A stretch of 64,000 nt of DNA from Gammaproteobacteria bacterium. Lineage in GTDB: Bacteria > Pseudomonadota > Gammaproteobacteria > Pseudomonadales > Pseudohongiellaceae. Shown here in pieces: positions 18,350 through 28,829 of this stretch. Where the stretch lies: the NCBI GenBank assembly GCA_029253585.1, contig JAQWZF010000021.1:214874-278873 (forward strand), written 5' to 3'. The notes beneath the pieces were generated by a model, which made no database searches, was not told where the DNA came from, and saw only the letters and a program-made list of their open reading frames with translations. Numbering within the stretch: position 1 is the first letter of the stretch; each line of letters begins with the position of its first letter. The translations under genes were made by a program, and so were the position numbers.

Positions 18350-19567
18350 ATGAAGCGCGTTGTGGTTACTGGTATCGGTATTGTTTCCTGTCTGGGCAAT
18401 GACAAAGAGTCAGTGCTGGAATCCCTAAAAGCAGGCCGCAGTGGCATCCGACACAACGCCAGCTACGAAGAGATTGGCATGCGCAGCCATGTCAGCGGAT
18501 CGGTACAGATCGACACGTCTGAAGTTATAGACCGCAAAATACTTCGCTTTATGGGCGATGCCTCGGCCTATGCCTATCTGGCAATGGAGCACGCTATAAG
18601 CGACGCCAACCTTAAGGAAGACGAAGTCTCTAATGGTCGCTCAGGCTTGGTGGTGGGCTCCGGGGGCGGTTCCTCAGAAGAACAGCTTGAGTCTATGGAC
18701 ATCATGCGCGAGAAAGGCCTGCGACGAGTTGGTCCCTACCGCGTAACCCGTACTATGAGCAGCACCACTTCAGCCTGCCTGGCGACTCCGTTCAAGATCA
18801 AGGGCGTCAACTACACAATCTCCTCGGCCTGCGCGACCAGCGCTCATTGTATTGGGCACGGCGCCGAACTGATCCAGTTAGGCAAACAAGATATCGTGTT
18901 CGCAGGCGGCGGCGAAGCAGAGCATTGGACTATGAGCCATATGTTCGATGCTATGGGCGCCCTATCGACCAAATACAACGACACGCCTGACAAAGCTTCA
19001 CGCGCCTTCGACGCGGACCGCGATGGCTTCGTTATTGCTGGCGGTGGCGCAATACTGGTTATGGAATCTCTCGATCACGCATTAGCGAGAGGTGCAAAGA
19101 TCTACGCCGAGCTAACTGGCTACGCCGCAACATCCGATGGCTACGACATGGTCGCGCCCGCCGGAGAAGGTGGCGCACGCGCAATGCAGATGGCGACCTC
19201 TGGCCTGGAAGGAAATGTTGATTACATCAACACCCACGGCACCAGCACCCCGGCAGGCGATGTCTCAGAACTGCGCGCAATCAAAAGCGTATTCGCCGAG
19301 AATGTACCCGCGTTCAACTCTACCAAGTCACTATCAGGCCATTCGCTAGGAGCGGCTGGCGCCCAAGAGGCCATCTATAGCTTACTAATGATGGAAAACG
19401 ACTTTATCGCCGCCTCTGCAAATATCGAGAACTTAGAAGAGGAAGCGCAAGGCATGCCGGTGGTACTGGATCGACAGGACAACGTTACTCTGAATCGCGT
19501 CATGTCAAACAGCTTCGGCTTCGGCGGCACCAATGCCTGCCTGGTCTTCGACCGCTATCAGAGTTAA
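18350..19567 (+). CDS. fabB: 3-oxoacyl-ACP synthase I
   Basis: A 405-residue condensing enzyme (KAS I). The nucleophile is Cys161 in [10 protein letters not shown]. The two catalytic histidines lie in [11 protein letters not shown] (about residue 296) and [12 protein letters not shown] (about 332), and the [13 protein letters not shown] end is present. It elongates the cis-3-decenoyl-ACP made by FabA. Together with the adjacent fabA it forms the classical fabAB operon. Length and motifs are complete. Confidence 0.96.
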   Translation: MKRVVVTGIGIVSCLGNDKESVLESLKAGRSGIRHNASYEEIGMRSHVSGSVQIDTSEVIDRKILRFMGDASAYAYLAMEHAISDANLKEDEVSNGRSGLVVGSGGGSSEEQLESMDIMREKGLRRVGPYRVTRTMSSTTSACLATPFKIKGVNYTISSACATSAHCIGHGAELIQLGKQDIVFAGGGEAEHWTMSHMFDAMGALSTKYNDTPDKASRAFDADRDGFVIAGGGAILVMESLDHALARGAKIYAELTGYAATSDGYDMVAPAGEGGARAMQMATSGLEGNVDYINTHGTSTPAGDVSELRAIKSVFAENVPAFNSTKSLSGHSLGAAGAQEAIYSLLMMENDFIAASANIENLEEEAQGMPVVLDRQDNVTLNRVMSNSFGFGGTNACLVFDRYQS

Positions 19568-19613
19568 ACCTTCTTTCAGGAAACTATTTCTCAGCCTAAC
19601 TGGTCCAACTAGT

Positions 19614-20105
19614 ATGAAGATGAGTTCCGTCATTCGAATACAACTACAACTATTTCTCGGCGCAGCGATTCTGCTGAGCAGCAGCGCGCATGGGCAGCTG
19701 GGGCCGCGCGCTGTTTCCGGCCTCGCACCACAGTCTGACATTCAGCAACCCCTACCCCTGGAGCAGGCTTTTCCCTTTTATGTCAGCGCCGTGAGCCCAG
19801 GCAAGTACAAGGTATCCTGGGATCTACCCCAGGGGCACTATCTTTACCGACACGCCTTCGATTTTAAGCTAAGCCAGCGGCCAGCTAGCGAGGCACTTGC
19901 GGTGGATTTCTCGATGCCCGATGGACTGAAGAAGACCGACCAGTTTTTCGGTGAAATAGAGGCCTATTATGGACAACTGGCTATCGATCTCAGCCTGAGC
20001 ACCGTGCCCGGCCCGGATGCCAGAATATATATTCACTATCAAGGTTGTGCCGATTGGGGGTTCTGCTACCCTCCACAGCGCATCGAATTCCTGCTTAATC
20101 CCTAA
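19614..20105 (+). CDS. Stand-alone DsbD N-terminal (alpha) domain protein, periplasmic
   Basis: A 163-residue exported protein that matches only the periplasmic alpha domain of the thiol:disulfide interchange protein DsbD. Of two in-frame starts, the ATG at 19614 is preferred because it begins a clean signal peptide (cleavage expected after an SAHGQ-like site near residue 27). The alpha-domain redox pair is Cys145 and Cys151 in GCADWGFCYPP. The family's eight-helix membrane core and C-terminal thioredoxin domain are absent: the gene stops right after the alpha domain, and only 123 bases separate it from aroQ. In many Gammaproteobacteria full dsbD occupies this very place upstream of aroQ-accB-accC. 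Without the membrane partner the protein would need another electron donor; its role is open. Confidence 0.8.
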   Translation: MKMSSVIRIQLQLFLGAAILLSSSAHGQLGPRAVSGLAPQSDIQQPLPLEQAFPFYVSAVSPGKYKVSWDLPQGHYLYRHAFDFKLSQRPASEALAVDFSMPDGLKKTDQFFGEIEAYYGQLAIDLSLSTVPGPDARIYIHYQGCADWGFCYPPQRIEFLLNP

Positions 20106-20228
20106 TCCAATGCCCTCGCTTCGCAAAAAAGCGTGAAATGCGCTCTATTTTCTGAGAAAATGCTGCCAAAATGGCTAATCAGGCGTTTCTGGAAGAGAAT
20201 TCCCGCCCGCCGCATTAGGAATAAGATC

Positions 20229-20669
20229 ATGGCATCAATATTGGCATTGCACGGGCCCAACCTAAACCTGCTCGGTAGTCGTGAGCCCCACATCTATGGC
20301 TCGGACACACTCGAGGACATCAACGAGCGCCTTAGCTTGCGGTGCACAGATTCGGGCCATCAGTTCGACAGCTTACAGAGCAATTCAGAAGGCGAGATAA
20401 TCGACCGGCTGCATGCTGCGCGCAAAGATGGCACTGCCTTCATGATTGTTAACTTTGGTGGATTCACCCACACAAGCATCGCCATTCGCGACGCGATACT
20501 CGCCTCTGAAATTCCATTTATCGAAGTACATCTTTCCAATCTTTTTAGTCGCGAAGAGTACCGACATCATTCTTATTTTTCCGACATCGCTGTCGGCTGT
20601 GTAATAGGTCTGGGCGCCCAGGGATATGAGCTGGCGCTTCAAGCTGCATGCAGAAAACTAGCTAACTAA
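20229..20669 (+). CDS. aroQ: 3-dehydroquinate dehydratase, type II
   Basis: A 146-residue dodecameric type II dehydroquinase of the shikimate pathway. The frame is open from 20133, but the ATG at 20229 gives the conserved start MASILALHGPNLNLLGSREP. The catalytic Tyr23 (in HIYG) and His101 (in EVHLSN) are present, as is REEYRHHSYFSDIAVG. One oddity is an NFGGFTHTS segment where the family usually has Asn-Pro-Gly/Ala-Gly/Ala. It heads the aroQ-accB-accC-prmA group typical of this clade. Confidence 0.94.
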   Translation: MASILALHGPNLNLLGSREPHIYGSDTLEDINERLSLRCTDSGHQFDSLQSNSEGEIIDRLHAARKDGTAFMIVNFGGFTHTSIAIRDAILASEIPFIEVHLSNLFSREEYRHHSYFSDIAVGCVIGLGAQGYELALQAACRKLAN

Positions 20670-20690
20670 GACGCGGGGCAGGATATTTTT

Positions 20691-21125
20691 ATGGATATTA
20701 GAAAAGTAAAAAAACTAATTGAATTGTTGGAGTCATCCGATATCGCTGAGATCGAAATCAAGGAAGGAGAGGAGTCTGTTCGCATCAGTCGTGGCTCTAC
20801 TTCGGTACCCGCACCCATCGCCTATCAGGCACCGGCTCCTGCTCCAAGCGCCGCTGCGGCACCAGTCGCTGCAACGCCGGTCGCGGAGAGCGGACAGGCG
20901 ATTAAGTCGCCGATGGTAGGAACCTTCTATCGCTCCCCGTCCCCATCGTCTCCAGTGTTCGTCGAAGTGGGCAAACACGTTAAGGCCGGCGATGTAGTGT
21001 GCATAGTTGAAGCTATGAAGATGATGAATCAGATCGAAGCCGACCATGCAGGTGTGGTTGAGGCTATTCTTGTTGAAGATGGCGAGCCCGTAGAATTCGA
21101 TCAGCCTTTGATCAGAATCGCATAG
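20691..21125 (+). CDS. accB: Biotin carboxyl carrier protein of acetyl-CoA carboxylase
   Basis: A 144-residue BCCP. The first 35 residues are the AccC-interaction helix region, residues 38-66 are an Ala/Pro-rich flexible linker, and the C-terminal 75 residues form the biotinyl domain. Lys110 in EAMKMMNQ is the biotinylation site. It starts 21 bases after aroQ and is followed 40 bases later by accC. Together with AccC and the carboxyltransferase subunits it makes malonyl-CoA, the first committed substrate for the FabA/FabB pathway upstream. Confidence 0.97.
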   Translation: MDIRKVKKLIELLESSDIAEIEIKEGEESVRISRGSTSVPAPIAYQAPAPAPSAAAAPVAATPVAESGQAIKSPMVGTFYRSPSPSSPVFVEVGKHVKAGDVVCIVEAMKMMNQIEADHAGVVEAILVEDGEPVEFDQPLIRIA

Positions 21126-21165
21126 AACGCTCTTTTTGTATTCAGCCTAATCCAAGGATAGCAGC

Positions 21166-22506
21166 ATGCTAGAAAAAGTACTGATAGCCAATCGCGGCGA
21201 GATCGCACTGCGCGTGCTTCGATCTTGCAAAGAGCTCGGAATTAAAACTGTTGCGGTTCACTCAACCGCAGACAAGGATTTAATGCATGTTCGACTCTCC
21301 GATGAGTCGGTTTGCATAGGCCCCCCTAGCCCAACAGATAGCTACCTGAACGTTCCCGCTATCATCTCAGCCATGGAAGTGACTGATGCAGATGCTGTAC
21401 ATCCAGGCTATGGTTTTCTTTCCGAGAATGCCGACTTCGCCGAACAGGTAGAGAACAGCGGCTTCGCCTTTATCGGCCCCACGGCGAAGACGATCAGGCT
21501 AATGGGCGATAAGGTATCCGCGATCGAGGTCATGATTGAGGCCGGCGTGCCCACCGTGCCTGGATCCAATGGCCCTCTCGACGATAACAACGAACGCACC
21601 CTTGAACTGGCTAAGGAGATCGGCTACCCGGTCATCATTAAGGCGGCCGCCGGTGGTGGTGGACGCGGCATGCGCGTTGTACACAACGAAGCGGCCCTGC
21701 TCAAGGCTATCTTTGTTACCCAGTCGGAGGCGAAGTCTTTCTTCGGCAGCGGCGTTGTCTATCTAGAGAAGTTCCTCGAGAACCCGCGCCATGTAGAAAT
21801 TCAGGTAATAGGCGACGGCCAAGGCAATGCAATCTGCCTGGGCGATAGGGACTGTTCACTGCAGCGACGCCATCAGAAGGTTCTAGAAGAGGCGCCTGCG
21901 CCAGGCATACCAGATGCGGTGCGGGCCGAAGTCGCCGCGACCTGCATCAATGCCTGCAAGAAGATGAAGTATCGAGGCGCTGGAACCTTAGAGTTCTTGT
22001 ATGAAGACGAATCCTTCTACTTCATCGAAATGAATACGCGAGTTCAGGTCGAGCACCCGGTAACAGAAATGATTACGGGCGTGGACATCGTCAAGGAACA
22101 GCTACGCATAGCGGGTGGCGCGCCTCTGTCATACGCGCAGGAAGACATCGTTATTCGCGGGCATGCCTTCGAATGTCGAATAAATGCTGAAGACCCAGAA
22201 ACCTTCATGCCCAGCCCGGGCAAGATCAAGATGTTTCACGCACCTGGCGGCAACGGTGTTCGTGTCGACTCTCACCTGTACAGTGGCTACACGGTTCCCC
22301 CTTATTATGATTCATTGACTGCGAAGCTCATCTGCCATGCAAACACGCGAGAAGCCGCCCTGAAGCGCACACAGATTGCGCTGGATGAGATGCTCATCGA
22401 TGGCATTCGCAGCAATATCCCACTGCATCAAGACCTGGTGCGCGACGCAGAGTTTCAGAAGGGCTGTGTGAATATCCACTACCTGGAAAAGAAGCTGGAA
22501 TCCTAA
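21166..22506 (+). CDS. accC: Biotin carboxylase subunit of acetyl-CoA carboxylase
   Basis: A 446-residue ATP-grasp enzyme that carboxylates the biotin of AccB. The N-terminal [20 protein letters not shown], the glycine-rich ATP loop [13 protein letters not shown] (about residues 160-172), the [19 protein letters not shown] segment and the catalytic [12 protein letters not shown] are intact. Length equals that of the E. coli enzyme. It is part of the accBC pair, with prmA 21 bases downstream. Confidence 0.97.
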   Translation: MLEKVLIANRGEIALRVLRSCKELGIKTVAVHSTADKDLMHVRLSDESVCIGPPSPTDSYLNVPAIISAMEVTDADAVHPGYGFLSENADFAEQVENSGFAFIGPTAKTIRLMGDKVSAIEVMIEAGVPTVPGSNGPLDDNNERTLELAKEIGYPVIIKAAAGGGGRGMRVVHNEAALLKAIFVTQSEAKSFFGSGVVYLEKFLENPRHVEIQVIGDGQGNAICLGDRDCSLQRRHQKVLEEAPAPGIPDAVRAEVAATCINACKKMKYRGAGTLEFLYEDESFYFIEMNTRVQVEHPVTEMITGVDIVKEQLRIAGGAPLSYAQEDIVIRGHAFECRINAEDPETFMPSPGKIKMFHAPGGNGVRVDSHLYSGYTVPPYYDSLTAKLICHANTREAALKRTQIALDEMLIDGIRSNIPLHQDLVRDAEFQKGCVNIHYLEKKLES

Positions 22507-22527
22507 GCAAGCTAGAGCCTCCTCACT

Positions 22528-23427
22528 ATGTCATGGCAGCAACTCAGGGTTCAGGTGCGATCCGATCAGCTTGAACTCTTGGGACAGATGCTGCTGGATC
22601 ATGGCGGCCTATCTATCAGCTATCTAGACGCCGAAGATCAACCGGTATTTCAAAAGGAGCCAGGTAGCACTCCTTTGTGGGATAAGATCGACCTCGTCTG
22701 CCTGTTCGATCAAGGCACCAATCTCGATGGGCTGCTCTTCCTGTTACAACAACACCCGGCAGTTAAAGACAAGGCATCATTGCGCATCGAAGTCCTCAAA
22801 GACCAGGCGTGGGAAAGATCGTGGATGTCTGATTTTAAGACGAAAAAATTTGGCGAACGGCTCTGGGTCTGCCCAAGCTGGCAGGAACCGCCCCAGCCCG
22901 ATGCCATCAATATCATGCTGGACCCCGGCCTCGCCTTTGGCAGCGGCAGCCACGCCACCACCGGTCTGTGCCTGCAATGGCTAGAACAGAACATTAGCAA
23001 TGAAAGCTGTGTAATCGACTATGGCTGCGGATCCGGCATACTCGCCATCGCCGCCGTCTTACTCGGCGCACACCGCTTAATCGCCGTCGATAATGACCCC
23101 CAGGCTATAACCGCAACCATCGACAATGCCCTGCGCAATAAAATCCCTCCAGGTCTGATCGAAACCTATCTGCCGGAGCAACTTCCCGAAGGCATCGCGT
23201 CCAGACAAGCCGATATTCTGCTTGCCAATATACTCGCCGAACCACTCATGCAGCTTGCTGAAAACTTCTCACTGCTAGTCCGGCCTCAGGGCCAACTGGT
23301 ATTGTCCGGCATATTGGCAGAACAGGTAGACCCTCTTCTGGAACATTACAGTCAATGGTTTGCCATGGATAAGGCCGTATTAAGTGGAGACTGGGGGCGC
23401 CTGACGGGCACCCGCAAGCAGATCTAA
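22528..23427 (+). CDS. prmA: Ribosomal protein L11 methyltransferase
   Basis: A 299-residue SAM-dependent methyltransferase that trimethylates ribosomal protein L11. The N-terminal substrate-recognition domain (about 1-60) is followed by a flexible helix and a Rossmann domain with DPGLAFGSGSHATT, the SAM loop VIDYGCGSGILAIAA (about 167-181) and the ILANILAEPL motif. Start at 22528 matches the family MSWQQLRV beginning. It is the normal neighbour of accC in this lineage. Confidence 0.95.
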   Translation: MSWQQLRVQVRSDQLELLGQMLLDHGGLSISYLDAEDQPVFQKEPGSTPLWDKIDLVCLFDQGTNLDGLLFLLQQHPAVKDKASLRIEVLKDQAWERSWMSDFKTKKFGERLWVCPSWQEPPQPDAINIMLDPGLAFGSGSHATTGLCLQWLEQNISNESCVIDYGCGSGILAIAAVLLGAHRLIAVDNDPQAITATIDNALRNKIPPGLIETYLPEQLPEGIASRQADILLANILAEPLMQLAENFSLLVRPQGQLVLSGILAEQVDPLLEHYSQWFAMDKAVLSGDWGRLTGTRKQI

Positions 23428-23583
23428 GTCATCGAGCAGGCCAATCGCCGGAGCTTGTTGTAGGCAAGGGTATTGACCTACAATCTCCCGCAAGGGAAAG
23501 TCGCCATAGGCCAGAACTGAATCGGCCACTGCATTGCCCCCAATAGACCCCAACCCATAACTCGTTGCCTGAAGTACTGACGC

Positions 23584-25659
23584 ATGTCGTTCAATGTAAC
23601 TCAATGCCCCGCCTGTGATTCGACCTTCAACACAAACTCTCGTGTGTTGAACGCTGCCGCCGGTAAAGTCCGCTGCGGAGCTTGCCTGAATATATTCGAA
23701 GCCATTGATCACTTCCTACTTCCTGGCGCCGACGATGAAACCGCGTTAGAGCATGGCGAATCGGTATTCGTCGGGAATAATCCGCAGGAGTTTTTCGATC
23801 CTTCCCGCTTTCTTACCCGTAGCGCCTTGACAGAATCCTCCAGCAATGAATCGGCAGCAATAGATCCTGTCTTGCGCGACGAGCTGGGGCGCTCAGAGGC
23901 CGCCGGCGAGGATTTCTTTGCCACAGTAGCAGGGGAACTTCATAGCAATCATGATAGCGAAAACCTATCCGCTATTGAAACTGAGCTCAGCGTCGAGAAC
24001 GATGACGCCCCGCTTGAGCAGCTCTATCGGGCAATAGAGCAAGCCGGGGACAATGTCATCGATGAACGCTTCGAAGAAGAAATTCTCGACTCTTTCGATA
24101 CGCAGGCACAATCGACGCCTGAACAGCCGATGCCAGTCGAAACCGAACAATTCACAGATACCGAAGCCTCATTCTCTGCTCCGCTCGAGCCGGAACTGGA
24201 AGCAGACTTAGAGCAGCAGCTGCGAATAGACGAAGACCTTCTAGAGAATGACGGGCAAGTGGCGCATGAGAGAACTGAGAATTTTGCTGCACAGCAGTCC
24301 CCAAGTGTTAGCGATCGGCCTTTCACAGGAATAGAGCTATCTGCATCGTTTAGCTTTGACCAGCGCCAAGCTCCGCAGACAAAGAAGGACGACAGCGAAG
24401 TCGATCCTCTACCAGACAGTGAATTAATACAGGAGCAGGAAGAACTCAGCGAAGCCGCTACAAGCGACACAGAGCACTTAGAGGAAAGCGAGGCACAGTT
24501 TCTCAAAGGTGTGAGCGAAGAACTGGAGCAAAACTCACTTCCTGAGAACGACGCGCTCCAATCAGAAAGCAAGGACACCCCCGCCGAGCATTTGTCGGCC
24601 GATGCCGCTCCTGGGGAGACTGAAGCCAAAAGTATTGAAACAGAAAACATCGAAGCAAATAGCATCGAAATAGAAAACATTGAAACAATTAGTATCGAAG
24701 CAGAAAAACCTGATGCAATCAGCGCCGATACTCAGGCGCTAGTCCTATTAGAAGAAGTGGTCACTGAACCCGCCCCAACGAATCTGGAGGTTACCGATGA
24801 AGACAATTCTTCCTCGACTGATTTCCCCAGCGTCACTACCTCATCCTCGGAACAAGACAATCAGCGCAAAGACATCGCAGCACTTGAGAAAGAAGCACAC
24901 ACAGACACCGAATCACAGCAGGGTGCAGAGCAAGAAGAAGACTCTGTCGAAGACGAGGCGCAAACTGCCCAAATCGCTGTCACAGAGCAAGTAGCAAGCA
25001 CAGCTACCGAACGAGCGCCGAAGACAGAATTCGATGAAGACTCAACCGAAGCCATTCGAGCCAGGGCACTGGAGACAGAGCTTAACGACGAGCAGGCCTT
25101 AGAGGCAATCCCACAGGAAAATCTTGCCGCATTAGGTGCGATATCCACCCCGCTAGAACTATTGAGCAGGAAAGAGAGCCGGCTACTTCGCAACGTACTG
25201 CTGTCGCTTGTTATAGTAATCCTAAGCGGCTTATTGAGCGGCCAGTATCTTTGGCGGCATAAGGAGCTCTACAGCCAGCTTCCACAGCTACGCCCCCTTT
25301 ATGAACAAGCCTGCACTATGCTTGACTGCGATCTGCCGGACTATGCGAATATCGACTCAATAGGCAGTGAGAATCTTACGGTACAGACACACCCAACTTT
25401 TACGAATGGTTTAATGGTTAACACCATCATTCGCAACACGGCGGCATTTGATCAACCCTTCCCGCTACTCATACTTAGCTTCAATAGCGCTGCGAACACC
25501 GTGATTGCTCTGCGTGAGTTTTTGCCCTCGGAGTATCTAGACACAGGGCTTCGATCGGTTCAGTTGATGCCGCCCATGACTCCGGTTCAGATCGGCCTGG
25601 CCATAATGGACCCAGGCACCGAAGCGGTAAACTACACCCTGGCTTTCCGCTGGCCCTAG
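23584..25659 (+). CDS. Zinc-ribbon and DUF3426 single-pass membrane protein with long acidic linker
   Basis: A 691-residue protein of unknown function found between prmA and dusB in many relatives. Residues 1-40 form an MJ0042-type zinc ribbon (Cys8, Cys11, Cys31, Cys34). Residues of about 45-530 are a very acidic, low-complexity linker dominated by Glu, Ser and Ala. Within it, near residues 345-382, a short imperfect repeat of the type (S)IE-x-EN-IE recurs about four times. A single transmembrane helix spans about 534-557, and the last ~130 residues form the DUF3426 domain outside the membrane. Relatives usually have a much shorter linker, so expansion here is notable. The expected topology is zinc ribbon and linker in the cytosol, DUF3426 in the periplasm. 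Confidence 0.85.
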   Translation: MSFNVTQCPACDSTFNTNSRVLNAAAGKVRCGACLNIFEAIDHFLLPGADDETALEHGESVFVGNNPQEFFDPSRFLTRSALTESSSNESAAIDPVLRDELGRSEAAGEDFFATVAGELHSNHDSENLSAIETELSVENDDAPLEQLYRAIEQAGDNVIDERFEEEILDSFDTQAQSTPEQPMPVETEQFTDTEASFSAPLEPELEADLEQQLRIDEDLLENDGQVAHERTENFAAQQSPSVSDRPFTGIELSASFSFDQRQAPQTKKDDSEVDPLPDSELIQEQEELSEAATSDTEHLEESEAQFLKGVSEELEQNSLPENDALQSESKDTPAEHLSADAAPGETEAKSIETENIEANSIEIENIETISIEAEKPDAISADTQALVLLEEVVTEPAPTNLEVTDEDNSSSTDFPSVTTSSSEQDNQRKDIAALEKEAHTDTESQQGAEQEEDSVEDEAQTAQIAVTEQVASTATERAPKTEFDEDSTEAIRARALETELNDEQALEAIPQENLAALGAISTPLELLSRKESRLLRNVLLSLVIVILSGLLSGQYLWRHKELYSQLPQLRPLYEQACTMLDCDLPDYANIDSIGSENLTVQTHPTFTNGLMVNTIIRNTAAFDQPFPLLILSFNSAANTVIALREFLPSEYLDTGLRSVQLMPPMTPVQIGLAIMDPGTEAVNYTLAFRWP

Positions 25660-25785
25660 GATAGTCGCTCAACATTCTAGTTTTGATCTAAAAGCTGCAG
25701 AAAACACACAAATCGCTTTAACTAAAAAAGCGTCCCCGCTATCATAGCCGGCCCTATAGAGATCAGTACTTTTTGAATAATAAGA

Positions 25786-26790
25786 ATGATTGACATCGGC
25801 CCCTACCAATTAAAAAATTCGCTATTCCTCGCACCCATGGTGGGCGTTAGTGATATCCCCTTCAGAGAGATCTGCGCACAAGCCGGTGCTGGGTTAACCA
25901 TTGCGGAAATGCTTACGAGCAACGCCGATTTGTGGAATAACGAACGTAATAGACTCAAGCGCATAAAACCAAAGAACTGCGGTCCTCACGTTGTACAAAT
26001 CGCGGGGTCGGATCCCCAGCTGATGGCACAGGCTGCTGCAATGAACGCAGAATTCGGCGCCGATAGCATCGATATCAATATGGGCTGCCCAGCAAAGAAA
26101 GTTCTAAAGAAGGCTGCGGGCTCTGCACTGCTTAAAGACGAAAAATTAGTCGAACGTATTCTAACCACCGTAGTCGCACATGTTGATGTCCCCGTGACAC
26201 TGAAGATACGTACTGGATGGAGTCCAGGGACTAGAAACGGTGTCGAAATCGCCAAGATTGCAGAAGGCTGCGGCATTCGCCTGCTAACCGTACATGGCCG
26301 CACTCGCGAATGCCGTTTTAAAGGTCATGCAGAGTACGACACTATCGCGGCTATAAAAAATGCCGTTTCGATTCCAATTATTGCGAATGGCGATATAGAC
26401 TCACCCGAAAAGGCTGCAGCTGTGCTCTATCAAACCGGTGTAGACGGATTGATGATCGGTCGTTCTGCTCAAGGGCGCCCATGGATTTTTAGAGAGATAG
26501 AAAACTACCTCGCAACGGGTAAGCTACTTCCAGGAATTGATCTAAAATCTCGACTCGATATAATCTTTTCCCACCTTATGAAACTTCATAGTTTCTATGG
26601 CGACGTGAAAGGAGTATGGTATGCACGTAAACATGTTGCCGCGTACGTAAAAGAATTATCAGAATCGCGTGAATTTATGAAACATTTTAATACTTTCGAA
26701 TCCCCTAGCGAACAGCTCGACTCTCTCTATGAGTATTTTGCTCGCCAAAATCAAGACATCAGACAAGATCAGGGAGCCGAAGCCGCGTGA
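25786..26790 (+). CDS. dusB: tRNA-dihydrouridine synthase B
   Basis: A 334-residue FMN-dependent TIM-barrel enzyme that reduces U17 in the tRNA D-loop. The LAPMVGVSDIPFR start, catalytic Cys101 in INMGCPAKK, the KIRTGW loop, VHGRTRE and the GLMIGRSAQGRPWIF phosphate-binding segment are all present. It overlaps the downstream fis start by four bases (GTGA), the classical dusB-fis operon. Translation of Fis is therefore likely coupled to DusB. Confidence 0.95.
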   Translation: MIDIGPYQLKNSLFLAPMVGVSDIPFREICAQAGAGLTIAEMLTSNADLWNNERNRLKRIKPKNCGPHVVQIAGSDPQLMAQAAAMNAEFGADSIDINMGCPAKKVLKKAAGSALLKDEKLVERILTTVVAHVDVPVTLKIRTGWSPGTRNGVEIAKIAEGCGIRLLTVHGRTRECRFKGHAEYDTIAAIKNAVSIPIIANGDIDSPEKAAAVLYQTGVDGLMIGRSAQGRPWIFREIENYLATGKLLPGIDLKSRLDIIFSHLMKLHSFYGDVKGVWYARKHVAAYVKELSESREFMKHFNTFESPSEQLDSLYEYFARQNQDIRQDQGAEAA

Positions 26791-27089
26791 ATAAGTTTGA
26801 CAGTATTCCAAATCATCTCGAGCCGGTTCAGGCTCAGGAAAACACCCCCTCAGGGCAGCAAGAACATACACTTCGAGCCGAAGTCGAACGATCCCTAGAC
26901 CGCTATTTTGAAAACCTCGAAGATGAGACTGTTACCGATCTTCACCACATGGTCATCGCAGAAGTCGAGGCACCCCTAATTGATACGGTAATGCGCTATT
27001 GCGGCAATAATCAAAGCAAGGCATCTATCATGCTAGGTTTGAACCGTGGTACGCTACGCACCAAATTAAAGCTGTACGGTTTACTTTAA
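26787..27089 (+). CDS. fis: Factor for inversion stimulation, nucleoid protein
   Basis: A 100-residue DNA-bending protein. The N-terminal half is variable, and the C-terminal half has the dimerisation helices and the helix-turn-helix (NNQSKASIMLGLNRGTLRTKLKL). It activates rRNA and tRNA promoters and shapes the nucleoid in fast growth. The start is GTG at 26787 within the last codons of dusB; no ATG upstream preserves the frame. The length is near the usual 98 residues. Purine genes purH and purD follow after a 127-base gap. Confidence 0.95.
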   Translation: MNKFDSIPNHLEPVQAQENTPSGQQEHTLRAEVERSLDRYFENLEDETVTDLHHMVIAEVEAPLIDTVMRYCGNNQSKASIMLGLNRGTLRTKLKLYGLL

Positions 27090-27216
27090 ATACCATCGAT
27101 CAGCCGTCTAAATTTAGCCCCTGAAATCATCTAAGCTTTTCCTTTATGAGATCAATGCAAGTTTAGTCCGCTGGTTTTGCATCAACCGAAAACGTCCAAT
27201 AGATAAAGATAGCACT

Positions 27217-28791
27217 ATGACAACAGAAAACTCTGCTGCCATTCGTCGTGCGTTGATTAGCGTATCCGACAAGACTGGCATTGTTCCCTTCGCGAAAGCA
27301 CTTCATAAACTGAACATTGAAATACTCTCTACCGGGGGCACCTACAAGCTGCTTACGGCAGAGAATATCCCCGCTATGGAAATCTCGGAGTACACCGGTT
27401 TTCCAGAGATGATGGACGGGCGGGTAAAGACTCTGCATCCAAAGGTTCATGGCGGCATACTCGCTCGCCGCGAGCAGGATCAGGCCGTCATGGAGGAGCA
27501 CGATATTCCTCCAATCGACCTCGTAGTCGTCAACCTATATCCCTTCGAGGCTACGGTCGCGAACCCGGATTGCGATCTGCCTACTGCGATCGAGAATATC
27601 GATATAGGTGGCCCAACGATGCTGCGCGCAGCTGCCAAGAACAATCGCTTCGTTGCAGTGGTAGTTAACCCCTCGGACTACGAGCCCATCATAGAGCTTC
27701 TAGAGAATAATGGCGGCGCACTCGACCAAGACACTCGCTTCGATCTGGCGGTCAAGACTTTCGAACACACCGCAGCCTACGATGGCGCCATCGCCAACTA
27801 TCTAGGCGCGAAGATTGACCCCGAATCAAACTTCCCCAGAACCTTTAACACCCAATTTCTCAAGGCGCAGGAAATGCGCTACGGTGAGAACCCGCACCAG
27901 AATGCGGCCTTCTACAAAGAGCGCAACCCTTCTGAGGCGAGTATCAGTACGTCTGAGCAGCTGCAGGGCAAGGAACTGTCCTATAACAACATAGCGGATA
28001 CCGACGCGGCTCTGGAATGTGTTAAATCCTTTAGCGAACCTGCCTGTGTAATCGTGAAGCACGCGAATCCTTGTGGTGTCGCCATCGCCGAGTCACTCAT
28101 GCAGGCCTACGAACTCGCGTTCCAGACTGACCCAACCTCCGCCTTCGGAGGCATCATCGCGTTCAACCGGGAGCTGGATGCCCAGACAGCCCAGAGAATC
28201 GTCGACCAACAATTTACCGAAGTGATTATCGCCCCTACCATTTCTGAGGAAGCGCTCGCGATCACAGCGGCGAAGAAAAATGTACGCGTACTTCGCTGCG
28301 GCCAGTGGGCGGAAAACAGAGAAGCGGATTTTGACTACAAGCGCGTCAACGGCGGGCTGCTGGTGCAAGATCGTGATATTCACCAGATATCTCGTGGTGA
28401 CCTGAAAGTCGTCAGCGCGCGTGCGCCTAATGAAGATGAGATCCGTGACCTCCTATTCGCCTGGTCGGTAGCACAGTATGTGAAGTCCAACGCCATCGTC
28501 TATTGTAAGAACAACCAGACCATCGGCATCGGCGCAGGACAGATGAGTCGCGTCTATAGCGCGAAGATCGCCGGCATCAAGGCGGCCGATGAGAACCTTG
28601 AAATAAAGGGCTCAGTTATGGCATCGGATGCTTTCTTCCCCTTTCGCGATGGTATAGACGCAGCGGCAGCGGCAGGTATTTGTGCCGTAATCCAACCTGG
28701 CGGCTCGATGCGTGACGATGAGGTAATTGCTGCCGCGGACGAGGCTGATATCGCAATGGTATTTACTTCCATTCGACATTTCCGACACTAG
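27217..28791 (+). CDS. purH: Bifunctional AICAR transformylase / IMP cyclohydrolase
   Basis: A 524-residue enzyme for the last two steps of IMP synthesis. The N-terminal IMP cyclohydrolase domain (about 1-200) starts with [17 protein letters not shown] and contains STGGTYKLL and [13 protein letters not shown]. The C-terminal transformylase has the catalytic Lys-His pair in [12 protein letters not shown] and ends in the usual [10 protein letters not shown]. Complete in length. purD follows after 38 bases, forming the purHD operon. Confidence 0.97.
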   Translation: MTTENSAAIRRALISVSDKTGIVPFAKALHKLNIEILSTGGTYKLLTAENIPAMEISEYTGFPEMMDGRVKTLHPKVHGGILARREQDQAVMEEHDIPPIDLVVVNLYPFEATVANPDCDLPTAIENIDIGGPTMLRAAAKNNRFVAVVVNPSDYEPIIELLENNGGALDQDTRFDLAVKTFEHTAAYDGAIANYLGAKIDPESNFPRTFNTQFLKAQEMRYGENPHQNAAFYKERNPSEASISTSEQLQGKELSYNNIADTDAALECVKSFSEPACVIVKHANPCGVAIAESLMQAYELAFQTDPTSAFGGIIAFNRELDAQTAQRIVDQQFTEVIIAPTISEEALAITAAKKNVRVLRCGQWAENREADFDYKRVNGGLLVQDRDIHQISRGDLKVVSARAPNEDEIRDLLFAWSVAQYVKSNAIVYCKNNQTIGIGAGQMSRVYSAKIAGIKAADENLEIKGSVMASDAFFPFRDGIDAAAAAGICAVIQPGGSMRDDEVIAAADEADIAMVFTSIRHFRH

Positions 28792-28829
28792 CAGCCGTTA
28801 CCCGAAACAACAGCACAGAGATCGAAGCC

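Noticed and set aside
23380..23712. A 110-residue minus-strand frame across the prmA-DUF3426 gene gap
   Set aside because: No family resemblance; overlaps both neighbouring genes.
24024..24680. A 218-residue minus-strand open frame rich in Ser and Cys
   Set aside because: It is the complement of the acidic repeats in the DUF3426 gene; no start signal or family match.
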